Shown here piece after piece: positions 34,938-45,200 of a DNA stretch of 64,000 bases (the stretch's first letter is position 1; the number at the start of each line of letters is the position of its first letter). The position numbers and the translations under genes were made by a program. The notes under the pieces were generated by a model. That model did no database searches. It had not been told where the DNA came from and saw only the letters and a program-made list of their open reading frames with translations. Origin of the DNA: SYIM01 sp039800205 (lineage in GTDB: Bacteria; Pseudomonadota; Gammaproteobacteria; Burkholderiales; Burkholderiaceae_E); contig JBDLRB010000189.1 in NCBI GenBank assembly GCA_039800205.1, forward strand, positions 14,823-78,822, given 5' to 3'.

Positions 34938-36338
34938 ATGGCAAACGGTCAAATCGTTCAGTGCATCGGCGCTGTCGTCGACATCCAGTTTCCCCGGGAC
35001 GCGATGCCCAGGGTCTACGATGCGCTGGTGCTTCAGGACGCGGGCAACAGTCTGGCTGAGCCCGGTCTGACATTCGAAGTGCAGCAACAGCTGGGCGATG
35101 GCGTCGTCCGTACGATCGCGCTGGGCTCTTCCGATGGTCTGCGTCGGGGTATGGCGGTCGCCAGCACCGGCGCGCCCATTTCGGTGCCGGTCGGATCTGC
35201 GACGCTTGGCCGGATCATGGACGTGCTGGGGCGGCCCATCGACGAAGCCGGTCCGATCGCGACCGAAGAGCGTCGGGCGATCCACCAGAAGGCCCCCAGT
35301 TTCGAAGACCTGAAGCCCTCAGTTGAACTGCTCCCCACCGGCATCAAGGTGATTGACCTGATCTGTCCGTTCGCCAAGGGCGGCAAGATCGGTCTGTTCG
35401 GGGGTGCAGGGGTCGGCAAGACCGTCAACATGATGGAGCTGATCAACAACATCGCCAAGAGCTACGGCGGCTACTCGGTGTTTGCCGGCGTGGGCGAGCG
35501 CACGCGTGAGGGCAACGACTTCTACCACGAGATGGATGAGTCCAAGGTCCTCGACAAGGTCGCCATGGTGTTCGGTCAGATGAACGAGCCCCCGGGTAAC
35601 CGTTTGCGCGTTGCGCTGACCGGCTTGACGATGGCTGAGAAATTCCGTGACGAGGGCCGGGACATCCTGCTCTTTATCGACAACATCTATCGCTACACCC
35701 TGGCGGGTACCGAAGTGTCGGCGCTCCTGGGTCGGATGCCCTCTGCGGTCGGTTATCAGCCGACGCTGGCCGAAGAAATGGGCAAGCTGCAGGAGCGGAT
35801 CACCTCCACCAAGGTGGGTTCGATCACCTCCATCCAGGCCGTGTACGTGCCGGCGGACGATCTGACCGATCCGTCGCCTGCGACCACCTTCGGTCACCTC
35901 GACGCCACGGTCGTCTTGTCGCGGGACATCGCCGCGCTCGGTATTTATCCTGCGGTTGACCCGCTCGATTCGACCAGCCGTCAGCTCGACCCCTACGTCA
36001 TCGGCGAAGAGCACTACAACACCACGCGTCGTGTTCAGGCAACACTGCAGCGCTACAAGGAACTGCGCGACATCATCGCCATTCTGGGTATGGACGAATT
36101 GTCCCCCGAGGACAAGCAGGCGGTGGCCCGTGCGCGCAAGATCCAGCGCTTCCTGTCCCAGCCGTTCAACGTGGCTGAGGTGTTCACGGGCTCGCCCGGC
36201 AAGATCGTTCCGCTCAAGGACACGATTCGCGGCTTCCAGATGATCGTCAACGGCGAGTGTGATCACTTGCCCGAGCAGGCCTTCTACATGGTCGGCGCGA
36301 TCGAAGAAGCCTTCGAAAAAGCCAAGTCCCTCCAGTAA
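34938..36338 (+). CDS. atpD: ATP synthase subunit beta (F1)
   Basis: The catalytic subunit. 466 residues with Walker A GGAGVGKTVNMMEL (about residue 155), the catalytic-glutamate segment GVGERTREGNDFY and the signature PAVDPLDSTSR. The torque-transmitting DELSEED loop reads DELSPED here (GMDELSPEDKQA), a common betaproteobacterial variant. Confidence 0.98.
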   Translation: MANGQIVQCIGAVVDIQFPRDAMPRVYDALVLQDAGNSLAEPGLTFEVQQQLGDGVVRTIALGSSDGLRRGMAVASTGAPISVPVGSATLGRIMDVLGRPIDEAGPIATEERRAIHQKAPSFEDLKPSVELLPTGIKVIDLICPFAKGGKIGLFGGAGVGKTVNMMELINNIAKSYGGYSVFAGVGERTREGNDFYHEMDESKVLDKVAMVFGQMNEPPGNRLRVALTGLTMAEKFRDEGRDILLFIDNIYRYTLAGTEVSALLGRMPSAVGYQPTLAEEMGKLQERITSTKVGSITSIQAVYVPADDLTDPSPATTFGHLDATVVLSRDIAALGIYPAVDPLDSTSRQLDPYVIGEEHYNTTRRVQATLQRYKELRDIIAILGMDELSPEDKQAVARARKIQRFLSQPFNVAEVFTGSPGKIVPLKDTIRGFQMIVNGECDHLPEQAFYMVGAIEEAFEKAKSLQ

Positions 36339-36359
36339 TCCGCCACCCGGAACACGCTC

Positions 36360-36782
36360 ATGGCCAACACGATTCATGTCGACGTCGTCAGCGCCGAGGC
36401 GTCGATCTTCGACGGCGAGGCCGAATTCGTCGCCCTCCCGGGCGAATCGGGTGAACTCGGCATCTATCCTCAGCACACGCCGCTGATCACCCGAATTCGG
36501 CCCGGCGCGGTTCGCATCAAGCTTGCGGGCGAGGCGCGCGAAGAGCTGGTGTTCGTGGCAGGGGGCATCCTCGAGGTCCAGCCCATGCGGGTGACCGTCC
36601 TCGCCGATACCGCCATTCGAGGGGCGGATCTTGACGAAGCCAAGGCAGAGGAAGCCAAGCGGCTCGCCGAAGAGGCCGTGGTGAACCGGGCAGGGACGGT
36701 CGATTACGCAAAGGCACAAGCCGAACTGGCCGCGGCCATCGCACAGATCGCCGCCATCCGGAAGCTCCGCGGCCGAAACTGA
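36360..36782 (+). CDS. atpC: ATP synthase subunit epsilon (F1)
   Basis: Couples rotor to c-ring and inhibits ATP hydrolysis. 140 residues: N-terminal beta-sandwich (VDVVSAEASIFDGEAEFVAL, PGESGELGIYPQHTPLIT) and the C-terminal two-helix segment rich in Ala/Glu/Lys. Last gene of the atp operon, with a strong terminator 59 bases after its stop. Confidence 0.97.
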   Translation: MANTIHVDVVSAEASIFDGEAEFVALPGESGELGIYPQHTPLITRIRPGAVRIKLAGEAREELVFVAGGILEVQPMRVTVLADTAIRGADLDEAKAEEAKRLAEEAVVNRAGTVDYAKAQAELAAAIAQIAAIRKLRGRN

Positions 36783-36840
36783 GCCCGGTCACGTGTCGGG
36801 CTGATCGCTTGCTCGCGGATCCGCCGCGGGAGATCCCTCT

Positions 36841-36873
36841 CACAGGCCGCCGTCCAGGCGGCCTGTGTGCTTT
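36841..36873 (+). terminator. Rho-independent terminator of the atp operon
   Basis: CACAGGCCGCC, loop GTCCA, GGCGGCCTGTG: a perfect 11-bp stem (36841-36867) followed by TGCTTT. It lies 59 bases after atpC and 139 bases before the wecB-like gene, and separates the two operons. The rest of the 229-base gap shows nothing I recognise. Confidence 0.8.
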
Positions 36874-37011
36874 ACGGAATGCGTGTTGTCCGACGTGCGG
36901 ATAACCTGCCCAATCATTTGCAAAGGCCTCGCCGCCCGCACTTGAGCACAACGCAAGGCGTGTCGCCGCCTGCCGGCCAGACTCGGTTCTCCACCCACCG
37001 GAGAGCCGAAC

Positions 37012-38484
37012 GTGAGAAGCCCGCTTTCAATCCGCAGTTCCAGCGAACCGCGCCCTGTGCTGGACGTTTGCCTGGGTACGCGACCCGAAATCATCAAGAT
37101 GGCCCCGGTGATCCAGGCACTCCGCCGCCGGGGCCTCGCACCCAGAATCATCCATACCGGGCAGCACAAGGAGCTCGCTTGGCCGCTCTATCAGTATTTT
37201 GATCTGGAGCCCGAGGTCGAGCTCGAGCGGGGCGCCGAGGGGCAGGGACTCGCCGGGCTGAGCGCGGGGCTCCTGAAGGGTCTCGATCGCGTCCTTGAGC
37301 AATCGCCGCCGCAGGCGATGCTGGTTCATGGTGACACCACCACCGCCGCCATGGCGGCCCTTGCATCGTTCTATCGCAACATTCCGGTGGCGCATGTGGA
37401 GGCGGGACTGCGCTCGCACCGGCGGGATGACCCCTTTCCCGAAGAGCTCAACCGCAGTCTGATCGCCCGGCTGGCCCGCTGGCACTTCGCGCCGTCCGAG
37501 ACGGCGGTGCGGAATCTGTACCGGGAAGGCATCGACCCGGAAAGCACCTTTCTGGTGGGCAATACGATCGTCGATGCCACCCAGGCCGCCCTCGAGCGTC
37601 GCAGGGCATCCCTCGCGGCCGCTGCTCATGGGCTCGGGTTGAATCCGCACCGAAGCGTGCCGGCCGCCGAGCCCGGCGCGGGGCGGCCTTCGGCGGACGC
37701 GTCCACTCAGACGCCGTCGCCGACCCAACCCCGCCTCGTTCTCGTGACCCTCCACCGCAGAGAAAACTGGGGAGAAACCGTGGCGGGAATCAGCCGGGCC
37801 ATTTTCGCGCTGGTGCAGGCCCATCCCGAGCTCGAGGTCGTCTGGCCGCTACACGCCAACCCGGTGCTCGCAGAGTCGATTCGCGAGCAAGCGAAATCGT
37901 ACCCGCCTGAGCGGCTGAGCCGCTGCCATCTGGTGGCCCCCCTCGATTACCCGGAACTGATCGATCTGCTGGCCCACGCCTGGCTGGTCATCACCGATTC
38001 TGGCGGTCTTCAGGAGGAGGCCTGTGCACTCAAGGTGCCGGCGCTGGTGACCCGAACCCACACCGAACGGCCTGAACTGATCGACCTCGGGGCCGGTCGC
38101 CTGGTGGGGACCGACCCCTTGAATCTGATTCGGGAGTTCGAAGGCTTGTGGCGTGACCCTGCGCGCCATGCGGCCATGTGTCAGGGGGTGAATCCCTATG
38201 GCGATGGCCGTGCCGCAGAACGCATTGCGACGGTGCTGGCCGAATCGCTCGCCGGACCGCACGCCTTCGAGCACGCATCCGTCGCCGGCCGACCCCCTCC
38301 GCCCCGTCAGCCCTCGGCGCATCGGCGCGCGGCTCTCCTTGCACGACCCGCCCATCGGCCTGCGCCGCATGAGGTGCGCGGGTCCGCCTGGACGGGTCTG
38401 CGACCCTCAGGCGAACTGCCGCACGGCGCGGAGCAGAGCGTCCTTGCCGCGTATCCAGTCGAGCACAGGGACGACCCGCGGTGA
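37012..38484 (+). CDS. wecB: UDP-N-acetylglucosamine 2-epimerase (non-hydrolysing), WecB/NfrC type
   Basis: Interconverts UDP-GlcNAc and UDP-ManNAc, the donor for ManNAc-containing surface glycans. Motifs are GTRPEIIKMAPV near the start, VHGDTTTAAMA, AHVEAGLRSH, PFPEELNRSLIARLA, LHRRENWGE and TDSGGLQEEACAL, matching the non-hydrolysing family and its key glycine/histidine/glutamate residues. At 490 residues it is about 110 longer than usual: a Pro/Ala-rich insertion (about residues 205-240) and a low-complexity basic/Pro-rich tail of about 85 residues. GTG start with GGAGAG 9 bases upstream. In E. coli this gene is nfrC, required with nfrA and nfrB for phage N4 adsorption. Overlaps the next gene by GTGA. 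Confidence 0.93.
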   Translation: MRSPLSIRSSSEPRPVLDVCLGTRPEIIKMAPVIQALRRRGLAPRIIHTGQHKELAWPLYQYFDLEPEVELERGAEGQGLAGLSAGLLKGLDRVLEQSPPQAMLVHGDTTTAAMAALASFYRNIPVAHVEAGLRSHRRDDPFPEELNRSLIARLARWHFAPSETAVRNLYREGIDPESTFLVGNTIVDATQAALERRRASLAAAAHGLGLNPHRSVPAAEPGAGRPSADASTQTPSPTQPRLVLVTLHRRENWGETVAGISRAIFALVQAHPELEVVWPLHANPVLAESIREQAKSYPPERLSRCHLVAPLDYPELIDLLAHAWLVITDSGGLQEEACALKVPALVTRTHTERPELIDLGAGRLVGTDPLNLIREFEGLWRDPARHAAMCQGVNPYGDGRAAERIATVLAESLAGPHAFEHASVAGRPPPPRQPSAHRRAALLARPAHRPAPHEVRGSAWTGLRPSGELPHGAEQSVLAAYPVEHRDDPR

Positions 38485-39977
38485 GCGCCTTCGACCTCGA
38501 TGCGGTCTGGTGGGTCGGCCATACACTCTATGGACTGGGGCTCCTGGTGAGTGGGCTTGCGTGTGTCTTTCTGATCGCCGCGATCGACGATCTCGTGCTC
38601 GATCTGACCTTCTGGGGGCACCGATTGCGTCGCTGGTGGGTGGGTGAGCCCTGGCTGCCTCATCTGGATCCCCAGCTCCTGGGGGCCGAGCCCCCCAAGT
38701 GGATCGCGGTGATGGTGCCGGCCTGGGATGAGTCCGCCGTGCTCGCACCCATGCTCCAGCGTTTGCTGGCCAGCGCGTCTTACCCCCGCTTGCGGGTCTT
38801 TGTCGGGACCTACCCCAACGACCCTGCGACCCGCGAGACCCTCAGGCACGTGCTCGCGGTCGACCCCCGGGTCACCGAGATCGTGAACGACCGGGACGGT
38901 CCGACCTGCAAGGCCGATTGCCTGAACGCCCTCTGGCGCGGTATCGCTGAGGACGAACGGAAATACGGCCGGTACTTCGAGATCATCGTCATGCAGGACT
39001 GCGAGGATCTGATCCACCCGCTGGCCTGGGGGCTCTACAACCACCGGATTCCCCGCTACGACATGGTCCAGCTCCCGGTGTTGTCTTTGCCCAGAAAGTG
39101 GTGGCAATGGACCGCGGCGCACTATCAGGACGAGTTTGCGCAACTCCACCTGAAAGATCTGATTGCACGCGGCCTCTTCAGCGGGAATGTGCCCGCCGCC
39201 GGGGTGGGCGTGGGATTCAATCGAACGGCGCTCGCCCGGATCGCCGCCTTGCACGACGATCGACCCTTCAATACGGCGTCGCTTGCCGAGGACTACGACA
39301 TCGCCTTGCAGATGCGTGATCTCGGGTTCACCCAACATTTTGCCCTCTGCGCAGCGCCCGCTGGAGAAGCCGATGATGAGCACTTATTCGCGCCAGAAGC
39401 GGGCGGTTCGAGGCTGATATCGGTGCGCGAGTACTTCCCGGATCGCTTGCGTGCCGCGGTTCGCCAGAAATCGCGCTGGGTGATCGGTATCGCGCTGCAG
39501 GCCTGGCAGGGTCGGGGCTGGACGGGCCCCTGGCCGATGCAACTCATGCTCTGGCGTGACCGCAAAGTGCTGCTGACCCATCCGGCCGCAGCGCTCGGGT
39601 ACCTGGTGGCAACGCTGATCCTTGCGCAGTGGCTGTGGCAAGTGTTTGACCCGACCGCGCCCAGCTTCCCGCCGATCGTGCCGGCCGACTCGATCACCGC
39701 CGGGCTTCTGGTCATCAACCTGATCCTGCTGGCCCTGCGGATGGCTCAGCGCGCCCTCTGCGTGACGCGCGTCTACGGTCCGGTGGAGGGCCTCTGGTCC
39801 ATCCCGCGAAGCGTCTGGGGCAGCCTGATCAATGCCTGGGCGACGTTCCGCGCCTTACGTCTGTGGTGGCGTCATCGCTGGACCGGCCAGCCGATCGGCT
39901 GGGACAAGACCGCGCATCAGTTTCCCGAGGGGCCGGTCCGATCCAGGCCCTCGCCCAGCCTTCCGGTGTCCGCATGA
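38481..39977 (+). CDS. nfrB: NfrB-type inner-membrane GT2 glycosyltransferase lacking the c-di-GMP-binding domain
   Basis: 498 residues: N-terminal membrane helix (LYGLGLLVSGLACVFLIAAI), a cytoplasmic GT2 domain, and two or more C-terminal helices. NfrB-like features run throughout: MVPAWDES, TYPNDPATRETL, GPTCKADCLNALW, QDCEDLIHPLAW, NVPAAGVGVGFNRTAL, LAEDYDIALQM, the processive VRQKSRWVIGIALQAW and the terminal GWDKTAHQFP. E. coli NfrB (~745 residues) continues after its VAWDKTTHDFP into a GspE-N/MshEN domain that binds c-di-GMP; this protein ends about 16 residues after the matching motif, so that domain is absent. It should polymerise an exopolysaccharide, probably using UDP-ManNAc from the coupled WecB. 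Coupled by 4-base overlap to wecB. Confidence 0.9.
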   Translation: MSAFDLDAVWWVGHTLYGLGLLVSGLACVFLIAAIDDLVLDLTFWGHRLRRWWVGEPWLPHLDPQLLGAEPPKWIAVMVPAWDESAVLAPMLQRLLASASYPRLRVFVGTYPNDPATRETLRHVLAVDPRVTEIVNDRDGPTCKADCLNALWRGIAEDERKYGRYFEIIVMQDCEDLIHPLAWGLYNHRIPRYDMVQLPVLSLPRKWWQWTAAHYQDEFAQLHLKDLIARGLFSGNVPAAGVGVGFNRTALARIAALHDDRPFNTASLAEDYDIALQMRDLGFTQHFALCAAPAGEADDEHLFAPEAGGSRLISVREYFPDRLRAAVRQKSRWVIGIALQAWQGRGWTGPWPMQLMLWRDRKVLLTHPAAALGYLVATLILAQWLWQVFDPTAPSFPPIVPADSITAGLLVINLILLALRMAQRALCVTRVYGPVEGLWSIPRSVWGSLINAWATFRALRLWWRHRWTGQPIGWDKTAHQFPEGPVRSRPSPSLPVSA

Positions 39978-40000
39978 CCCCCTTCACTCAGGAGCCGCCG

Positions 40001-40468
40001 ATGAGTCCATTCATCCCCACTGCCGTGCACTCAACGCACCGGTCAATCCGACGGGCTGCGTATTCCGCTCCCATTCGGGCCGGTCTGCTCTGCCTGAGCC
40101 TGAGCGCCTGCGGCGATCCGCCGCCGCCCGCGGATTCCCTGGGCGTCGCCTCGAGTGCTCCCGCGCAGACCCTCGCCCGTCCCGCGCTGGCCCCCGCGCT
40201 CGCGCTGTCGCCCGCATTGAATCCGGTCGCGGCGGGCACGCATCGGATCGAACCCGGACAGTCTCAGCCGATCCGTATCGATTCCAGCGCGCCGGCTCGA
40301 CCCCCTCAGAACCCTGCCGACGAACCCGACCGCGCTGCGCGACCGATCGATGCGGCCGCGTTGACGGCCCCGGTCCAGGGTTCGGGGTCTCCGCCCACGA
40401 TCGTTGTCATACCCGGTGTTTCGGGCGCACCCGAGCACGCGACCGGTGCGTGGCTTCGCCCCCGATGA
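40001..40468 (+). CDS. Proline/alanine-rich lipoprotein of the nfr-like operon
   Basis: A 155-residue protein of no family I recognise. Its start (ATG 40001, with AGGAG 8 bases upstream) is followed by an unusually long basic n-region, a hydrophobic stretch and a lipobox LSLSAC with C37 as the lipidation site. The mature part is Ala/Pro-rich and probably disordered (GDPPPPADSLGVAS, ARPPQNPADEPD), ending near VVIPGVSGAPEHATGAW. It lies 23 bases after nfrB and 36 bases before the deacetylase. An ATG at 39974 overlapping the nfrB stop is possible but lacks a good ribosome site. I infer an envelope-anchored assembly factor; it has no detectable counterpart in E. coli nfr. Confidence 0.7.
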   Translation: MSPFIPTAVHSTHRSIRRAAYSAPIRAGLLCLSLSACGDPPPPADSLGVASSAPAQTLARPALAPALALSPALNPVAAGTHRIEPGQSQPIRIDSSAPARPPQNPADEPDRAARPIDAAALTAPVQGSGSPPTIVVIPGVSGAPEHATGAWLRPR

Positions 40469-40504
40469 CCCATCGACCCATTCGTCCGCACAGGAGCAAC
40501 GAAG

Positions 40505-42265
40505 ATGCTTGTCGCTCTCCACACCCCCCCCTCCGCCCCGCGTCCCAACCGCTTGCGCCGACTGGCCTGGCGCACGCTCATCGTGCTGGCCGTCCTGGGC
40601 GCCGTGCTGCTCGCAATCAATCGAGCCCATGGTCAGACCGGTCCCCGGACGCTGGTTCTCTATGATCAGCCGATGGGCGAGCCCTATCAGAATCTGGGCA
40701 AGGCCTACGCCCTGATGCTGAGCAACCTGCTGGGCCATTGGGATGCCCGCGTCGATCAGGTACCCGCCCATCGTTACGCGGCCGGCGCAAGCGAAGGCTA
40801 TGACGCGATCTTCTATCTCGGTGCGTGGTTTGATCATGCGCTGCCCCAGGCGTTGCTGGAGGATCTCGCACGTACCGAAAAGACCGTGGTCTGGTTCAAG
40901 TACAACTTCTGGCAGCTTGCGCGCGTTGCGGGCTTTGATGCGGCGAGTCGCTGGGGATTTCGGATGGTGGCCAATCGCGGGTTGGAGGGCGATGCGTCGG
41001 CCCCAGTGCCGGACTTCTTCGATACCGTCCACTACAAGGGCGTGAGCCTGCAGAAGTACTACGCCTGGTCAGCTGCCACGGGAGCCGTCCATGCCGACCC
41101 CGATATCGGGCAGATCGAGGTGCTCGACCCGGAACGCGTTAATACCTTTGCCCGGATCGAGAATCGGGCGCGAGGCGAGTCCTTGCCCTACGCCCTGCGT
41201 TCGGGCCCGTTCTGGTATGTCGCCGATCTGCCGTTCTCCTACATCGGTCCGCGGGACCGCTATCTGGTGTTTGCCGATCTGCTCCACGAAATCCTCGGTG
41301 AGTCGCCAAGCGCCCGCCTTGCCCGCGAGTCCGGCCAATCGCCCGCCGCACTGGTTCGTCTGGAAGACGTGCATGCGCTCACCCGGACCGAGCATCTTCG
41401 TACGCTCACCGATCTCTTCTCCCAGTCGGTGCATCCGGTGGATCAACAGAGCCGGCCGATTCCGTTTTCAATCGCGGTGATTCCACGCTATCGCGATCCG
41501 TTTGGACGCTACAACGGCGGGCGACCGCAGGACATTCGCCTCAGGCAGGTGCCCGCACTGCGTGACGAGATCGCGTATGCGCTTGGCCTGGGCGGCGCTC
41601 TGGTGATGCACGGCTACACCCATCAGTATTTCTTCAAGCTGAATCCGCATTCGGCCGTCAGTGGCGATGACTTCGAGTTCTGGGACATCGTGGGGCAGCG
41701 ACCGCTCTCGGTCGACAATCCGCTCGATTGGCGGCGCCGCATCGATCTGGCCCTGCGTGAGCTGCGTGAGGCGGGCCTCCAGGCGTTCGCTTTTGAGACG
41801 CCGCACTACCAGGCTTCGCCCAACGCCTATCGGGCGATTGCACAGCGCATGCCCATCGCCTACGAGCGAGCGGTCTACTACACCTCCGATTGGCCGCGCC
41901 TTCGATTGGATGTCCCTGACAAGGACTTTGCGGTGGGTCAGTTTTTTCCGTATGTGATCGAGCGTGATGGGTATGGGCGCAAGGTGCTACCGGAAAACCT
42001 CGGCAATATCGAGTACGACATCCGCGACATCGACCCCACCTCAAATTTCAACTACACATGGCAGGACCTGCTGACCAACGCACACGTGTTGCGCGCCGTT
42101 GTACGCAATGGGGTGGCTTCCTTCTTCTTCCATCCCTTCTGGCTGGAGACATTCACGCGGCCCGACGGGTCAGCCTATCCGCATGAGGGGCTCGCCGATC
42201 TGCGTCGCGTGCTGGAGGGCCTGCAGCAACTGGGCTACGAATTCGTCGATCCGCGCGGCCTTTGA
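40505..42265 (+). CDS. DUF2334 polysaccharide-deacetylase-fold protein (exported)
   Basis: 586 residues. A signal anchor (TLIVLAVLGAVLLAINRA, about residues 24-41) is followed by an N-terminal GATase-like region (GPRTLVLYDQPMGEPYQNLG) and a C-terminal NodB-like barrel of the DUF2334 type. Putative metal/catalytic motifs are VRLEDVHALT (about residue 285), HGYTHQYFF (about 367) and FETPHYQASP, with a final histidine in FFHPFWLE. I infer a periplasmic N-deacetylase acting on the ManNAc/GlcNAc glycan made by NfrB, but DUF2334 enzymes are not characterised in this context. Its stop is 1 base before the likely nfrA start. Confidence 0.82.
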   Translation: MLVALHTPPSAPRPNRLRRLAWRTLIVLAVLGAVLLAINRAHGQTGPRTLVLYDQPMGEPYQNLGKAYALMLSNLLGHWDARVDQVPAHRYAAGASEGYDAIFYLGAWFDHALPQALLEDLARTEKTVVWFKYNFWQLARVAGFDAASRWGFRMVANRGLEGDASAPVPDFFDTVHYKGVSLQKYYAWSAATGAVHADPDIGQIEVLDPERVNTFARIENRARGESLPYALRSGPFWYVADLPFSYIGPRDRYLVFADLLHEILGESPSARLARESGQSPAALVRLEDVHALTRTEHLRTLTDLFSQSVHPVDQQSRPIPFSIAVIPRYRDPFGRYNGGRPQDIRLRQVPALRDEIAYALGLGGALVMHGYTHQYFFKLNPHSAVSGDDFEFWDIVGQRPLSVDNPLDWRRRIDLALRELREAGLQAFAFETPHYQASPNAYRAIAQRMPIAYERAVYYTSDWPRLRLDVPDKDFAVGQFFPYVIERDGYGRKVLPENLGNIEYDIRDIDPTSNFNYTWQDLLTNAHVLRAVVRNGVASFFFHPFWLETFTRPDGSAYPHEGLADLRRVLEGLQQLGYEFVDPRGL

Positions 42266-42266
42266 C

Positions 42267-45200
42267 TTGCGCGCGTGGCTCGGGCGCGTACCCGCGCACG
42301 ATCGACGCTGGCTGCCAGGGGCCGTGCTGACGATTGCGTTGTGGGACCCCGCAGGTCTCGCCCGCGCTCAGGACACCCTCGAGCGCTTCGAGGCTTCGGT
42401 TCCTGTACCTGGCCCGGTCGCGCGCGCTGTCGAGCACACGTCGGCTTCGAGCGAAGCGCGACGGTTTGATCGCGCAGGCTTTGTCGCGCAGGGCTATTTC
42501 GCGCGCGCCTGGCGACGGATCGAGCGGGGCGAGTTTGATCGGGCGCTCACGGACTTCGAGCGGGGCCTGGCGCTTGACCCGAGCCGACGCGATGCGGCCC
42601 TGGCCCGTGCGCGATTACTCGCTCGGCTCGGGCGGGCACGCGATGCGGGCGCTGCATTCGAGCAATGGCTCGACACGGCCTCCAACGAGGCGCCCGAGCA
42701 AAGGCGGGCGGTCGTTCTGGAGCTCGTCGAGGTGCTTGCGGACGGGGGGCAGCCGCGCGCGGCCCTCGATGTGCTGGATCGCTACGACGGCCTCTCAATC
42801 GAGGACAGCCGCCTGATGGACTGGAGGATCGAGCTGCTGTCGCGCCTCGCTGATTCACCGAAGCTGATCGAGGCGCTCGAGCTGAGAAGCCGCAGCGCAG
42901 GTGCGACACCGGCCGCTCAGATCGCGGATCTCGATCGTGCAGTCACGCTCGCCACCGAACTCGGCGCCTGGCCGCGTGCGATCGAATTGCTTGAAGCGAT
43001 GACCGGGCGGCCGGGTGCGCCGCCCACCGGGCGACGTCGCGCCCTCATTCATGAGCGCGCCGGCGATCGACGGGCTGCGCTGGAGACCTGGCAAGAGGTG
43101 CTCGATCACGCATCTGACCGTTCCGACCGGTTGGGCATCATTGATACGATGATCGCACAGGCCCGGGCCCTCCAGGACCGCGGGATCGAGGGGCGCTTGT
43201 TGACCCAGGCGGTCGATGAATCGGGCCGCGCCGCCCACCGGCTGGCTGATCTGGCCGCGTTTGCAGATCGATCCGGTGACTGGGGCCGTGCGCGTGCACT
43301 GACGGTCGAATTGGCCGAAATGACGGGCACGCGAGCTGATCGCGCCCTAGCATTTGAACGGATAGTCAAAAACCATTCGCCGAGGGTTGACGAGCCCGCT
43401 TGGCTCGATCGCCTCGATCGGCTTGCAGCGGTCCACGCCGATTTCGCCCTGCGCGGCCGGATTGCTGTGCGGCATCTCGACGAGGGCCGGGAAGGTCACG
43501 CACTTCAGATCCTTGAGGCGCTGGCCCATCAGGCGCCGCCGCCCGAGCGTCGTCGGGCCTGGCTGGCTCTGGCCGAGATTCAGGGGCGTCGCGATGAACC
43601 GATCGCGCGCGCCCGGGCCCTCCTCGAGGCGGCCCGCTTGCCGGGTGAGCCTTCCGTCGCCGAGTCGGCCCAGATCGATGCCCTGGTTGTACTGGGTCGG
43701 CTGTCCGAAGCGATTACCCGCCTCGAGAAGGGGCTCCAGGCGGCGCCCGATGAGCCGCAGGTGTTGCGGCGGCTCATCGACCTCGTTCGGCAGACCGGCG
43801 ATTCGGAGCGGGTGCTCGCGCTCTACCAGCGGCTGGCGAGTACGCCCCGGCTGGGTCCGATCGAGCAGGCCCTGGCCCATCGCGAGGCCGCCGAGCTCGC
43901 ACGCCGCGCGCCGGAGGGTCTGGAGGTGGCCCTGATTCACTATCGCCGTGCAATCGATCTCGACCCGGCCGACCCCGCGCCACGACGATCGCTGGCTGAA
44001 GCCCTGGCGGGCATGGGCCTTGACCACGAAGCGGGTGAAGCCTTTGCCGACGCGCATCTGCGAAGCGGCGATCCCATGCATGCATTGCGTGCATTGCGCC
44101 TGAAGGGTCCGGAGCCTCTTCTGGTCGACCGCATCGAGCGTGAGCTCGCGCACTGGCCTGATTCGATGCGGGCTCGGTACTGGCGTCTTCGGGGCGACCA
44201 CCATGTCGATACCGCCGAATACGGACGGGCGATCCGGGCCTGGACGCGGGCGATCGAGGCCCATCCAGACCCAGAGCTCGATCGGGCGCTGAGGCGGTTG
44301 CGCGCCTTTGTCGCGCGCACTCAGGCCGGGGAGGCGGAGCGCGAGGGCCGCTTTGTGGATGCGGTCGCGCATTGGGAGGCGGCCGAACGCGATCTGCCCG
44401 AGGCCGAGGCGGCCGCCGGACTCGGTCAAGCACTGTTGCGATTGGGCGAGCCCGCGCGGGCGGCCCGCGCCTTTGCCCGTGCGCGCGAGTACTCGGACCC
44501 GCCTTCGGCGCAGTTGCTGGGTGATCTCGGTTATGCGCATCTGCGCGCCGGTGAACGTGCGCAGGCGCGCTCGGCGTTTGTCCAGGCCATCGACCGCATT
44601 CAACAGGACAGTGCGCTGGGCGCTGAAGCCCTCGCGATCCCGTGGTCGGCCGAAGACAACACCGTTACGCTTCAATTCGGCCCGCGTGCCGGTCTGATTG
44701 AGGCCCTGCGCGCAGAAGTCGCCGAGATCGACCGACCGAATGCTCGGGTCGCCCTCTGGCACACCTGGCGGGCGCGCGGGCGGATCGATGGCACGGCCCT
44801 CACGTCTGGTCGGCCGGTGGAAGGTGGGGCGTCCACGGCCCCTGGATCCGGCGGTGGAATCGAGTGGGCCTATCGCGAACCTCGGCCGGATGGTCCGGGC
44901 CGGCAGCCGATCGAGTGGTTCGCGCGCCTTTTGTGGTCGCTCGAGCCCGACGCCCACCGAATCGACCGATCTTCGACTCAGCTCGGTCTTGGAGTGCGGC
45001 GCCTGCTTGCGACCCCGGGTGAGCTCTGGGTCTCCGCCGAGCGGCTCGTGGGGGTTGGCGAGGACGCGAGCGACGACTGGCTTGTGCGCACATCGTGGTC
45101 CACTCGCTGGGGCCTGGCCGATCGTGAGCAAACCGGTTGGCAGGGCGCAGCGCTGGCCGATGCGGGCTATCTCATCGACCGCGAACAGGGGCTCTTCTAT

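Noticed and set aside
35319..36719. 466-codon minus-strand frame opposite atpD-atpC
   Set aside because: Antisense to two highly conserved genes; no signal of a real protein.
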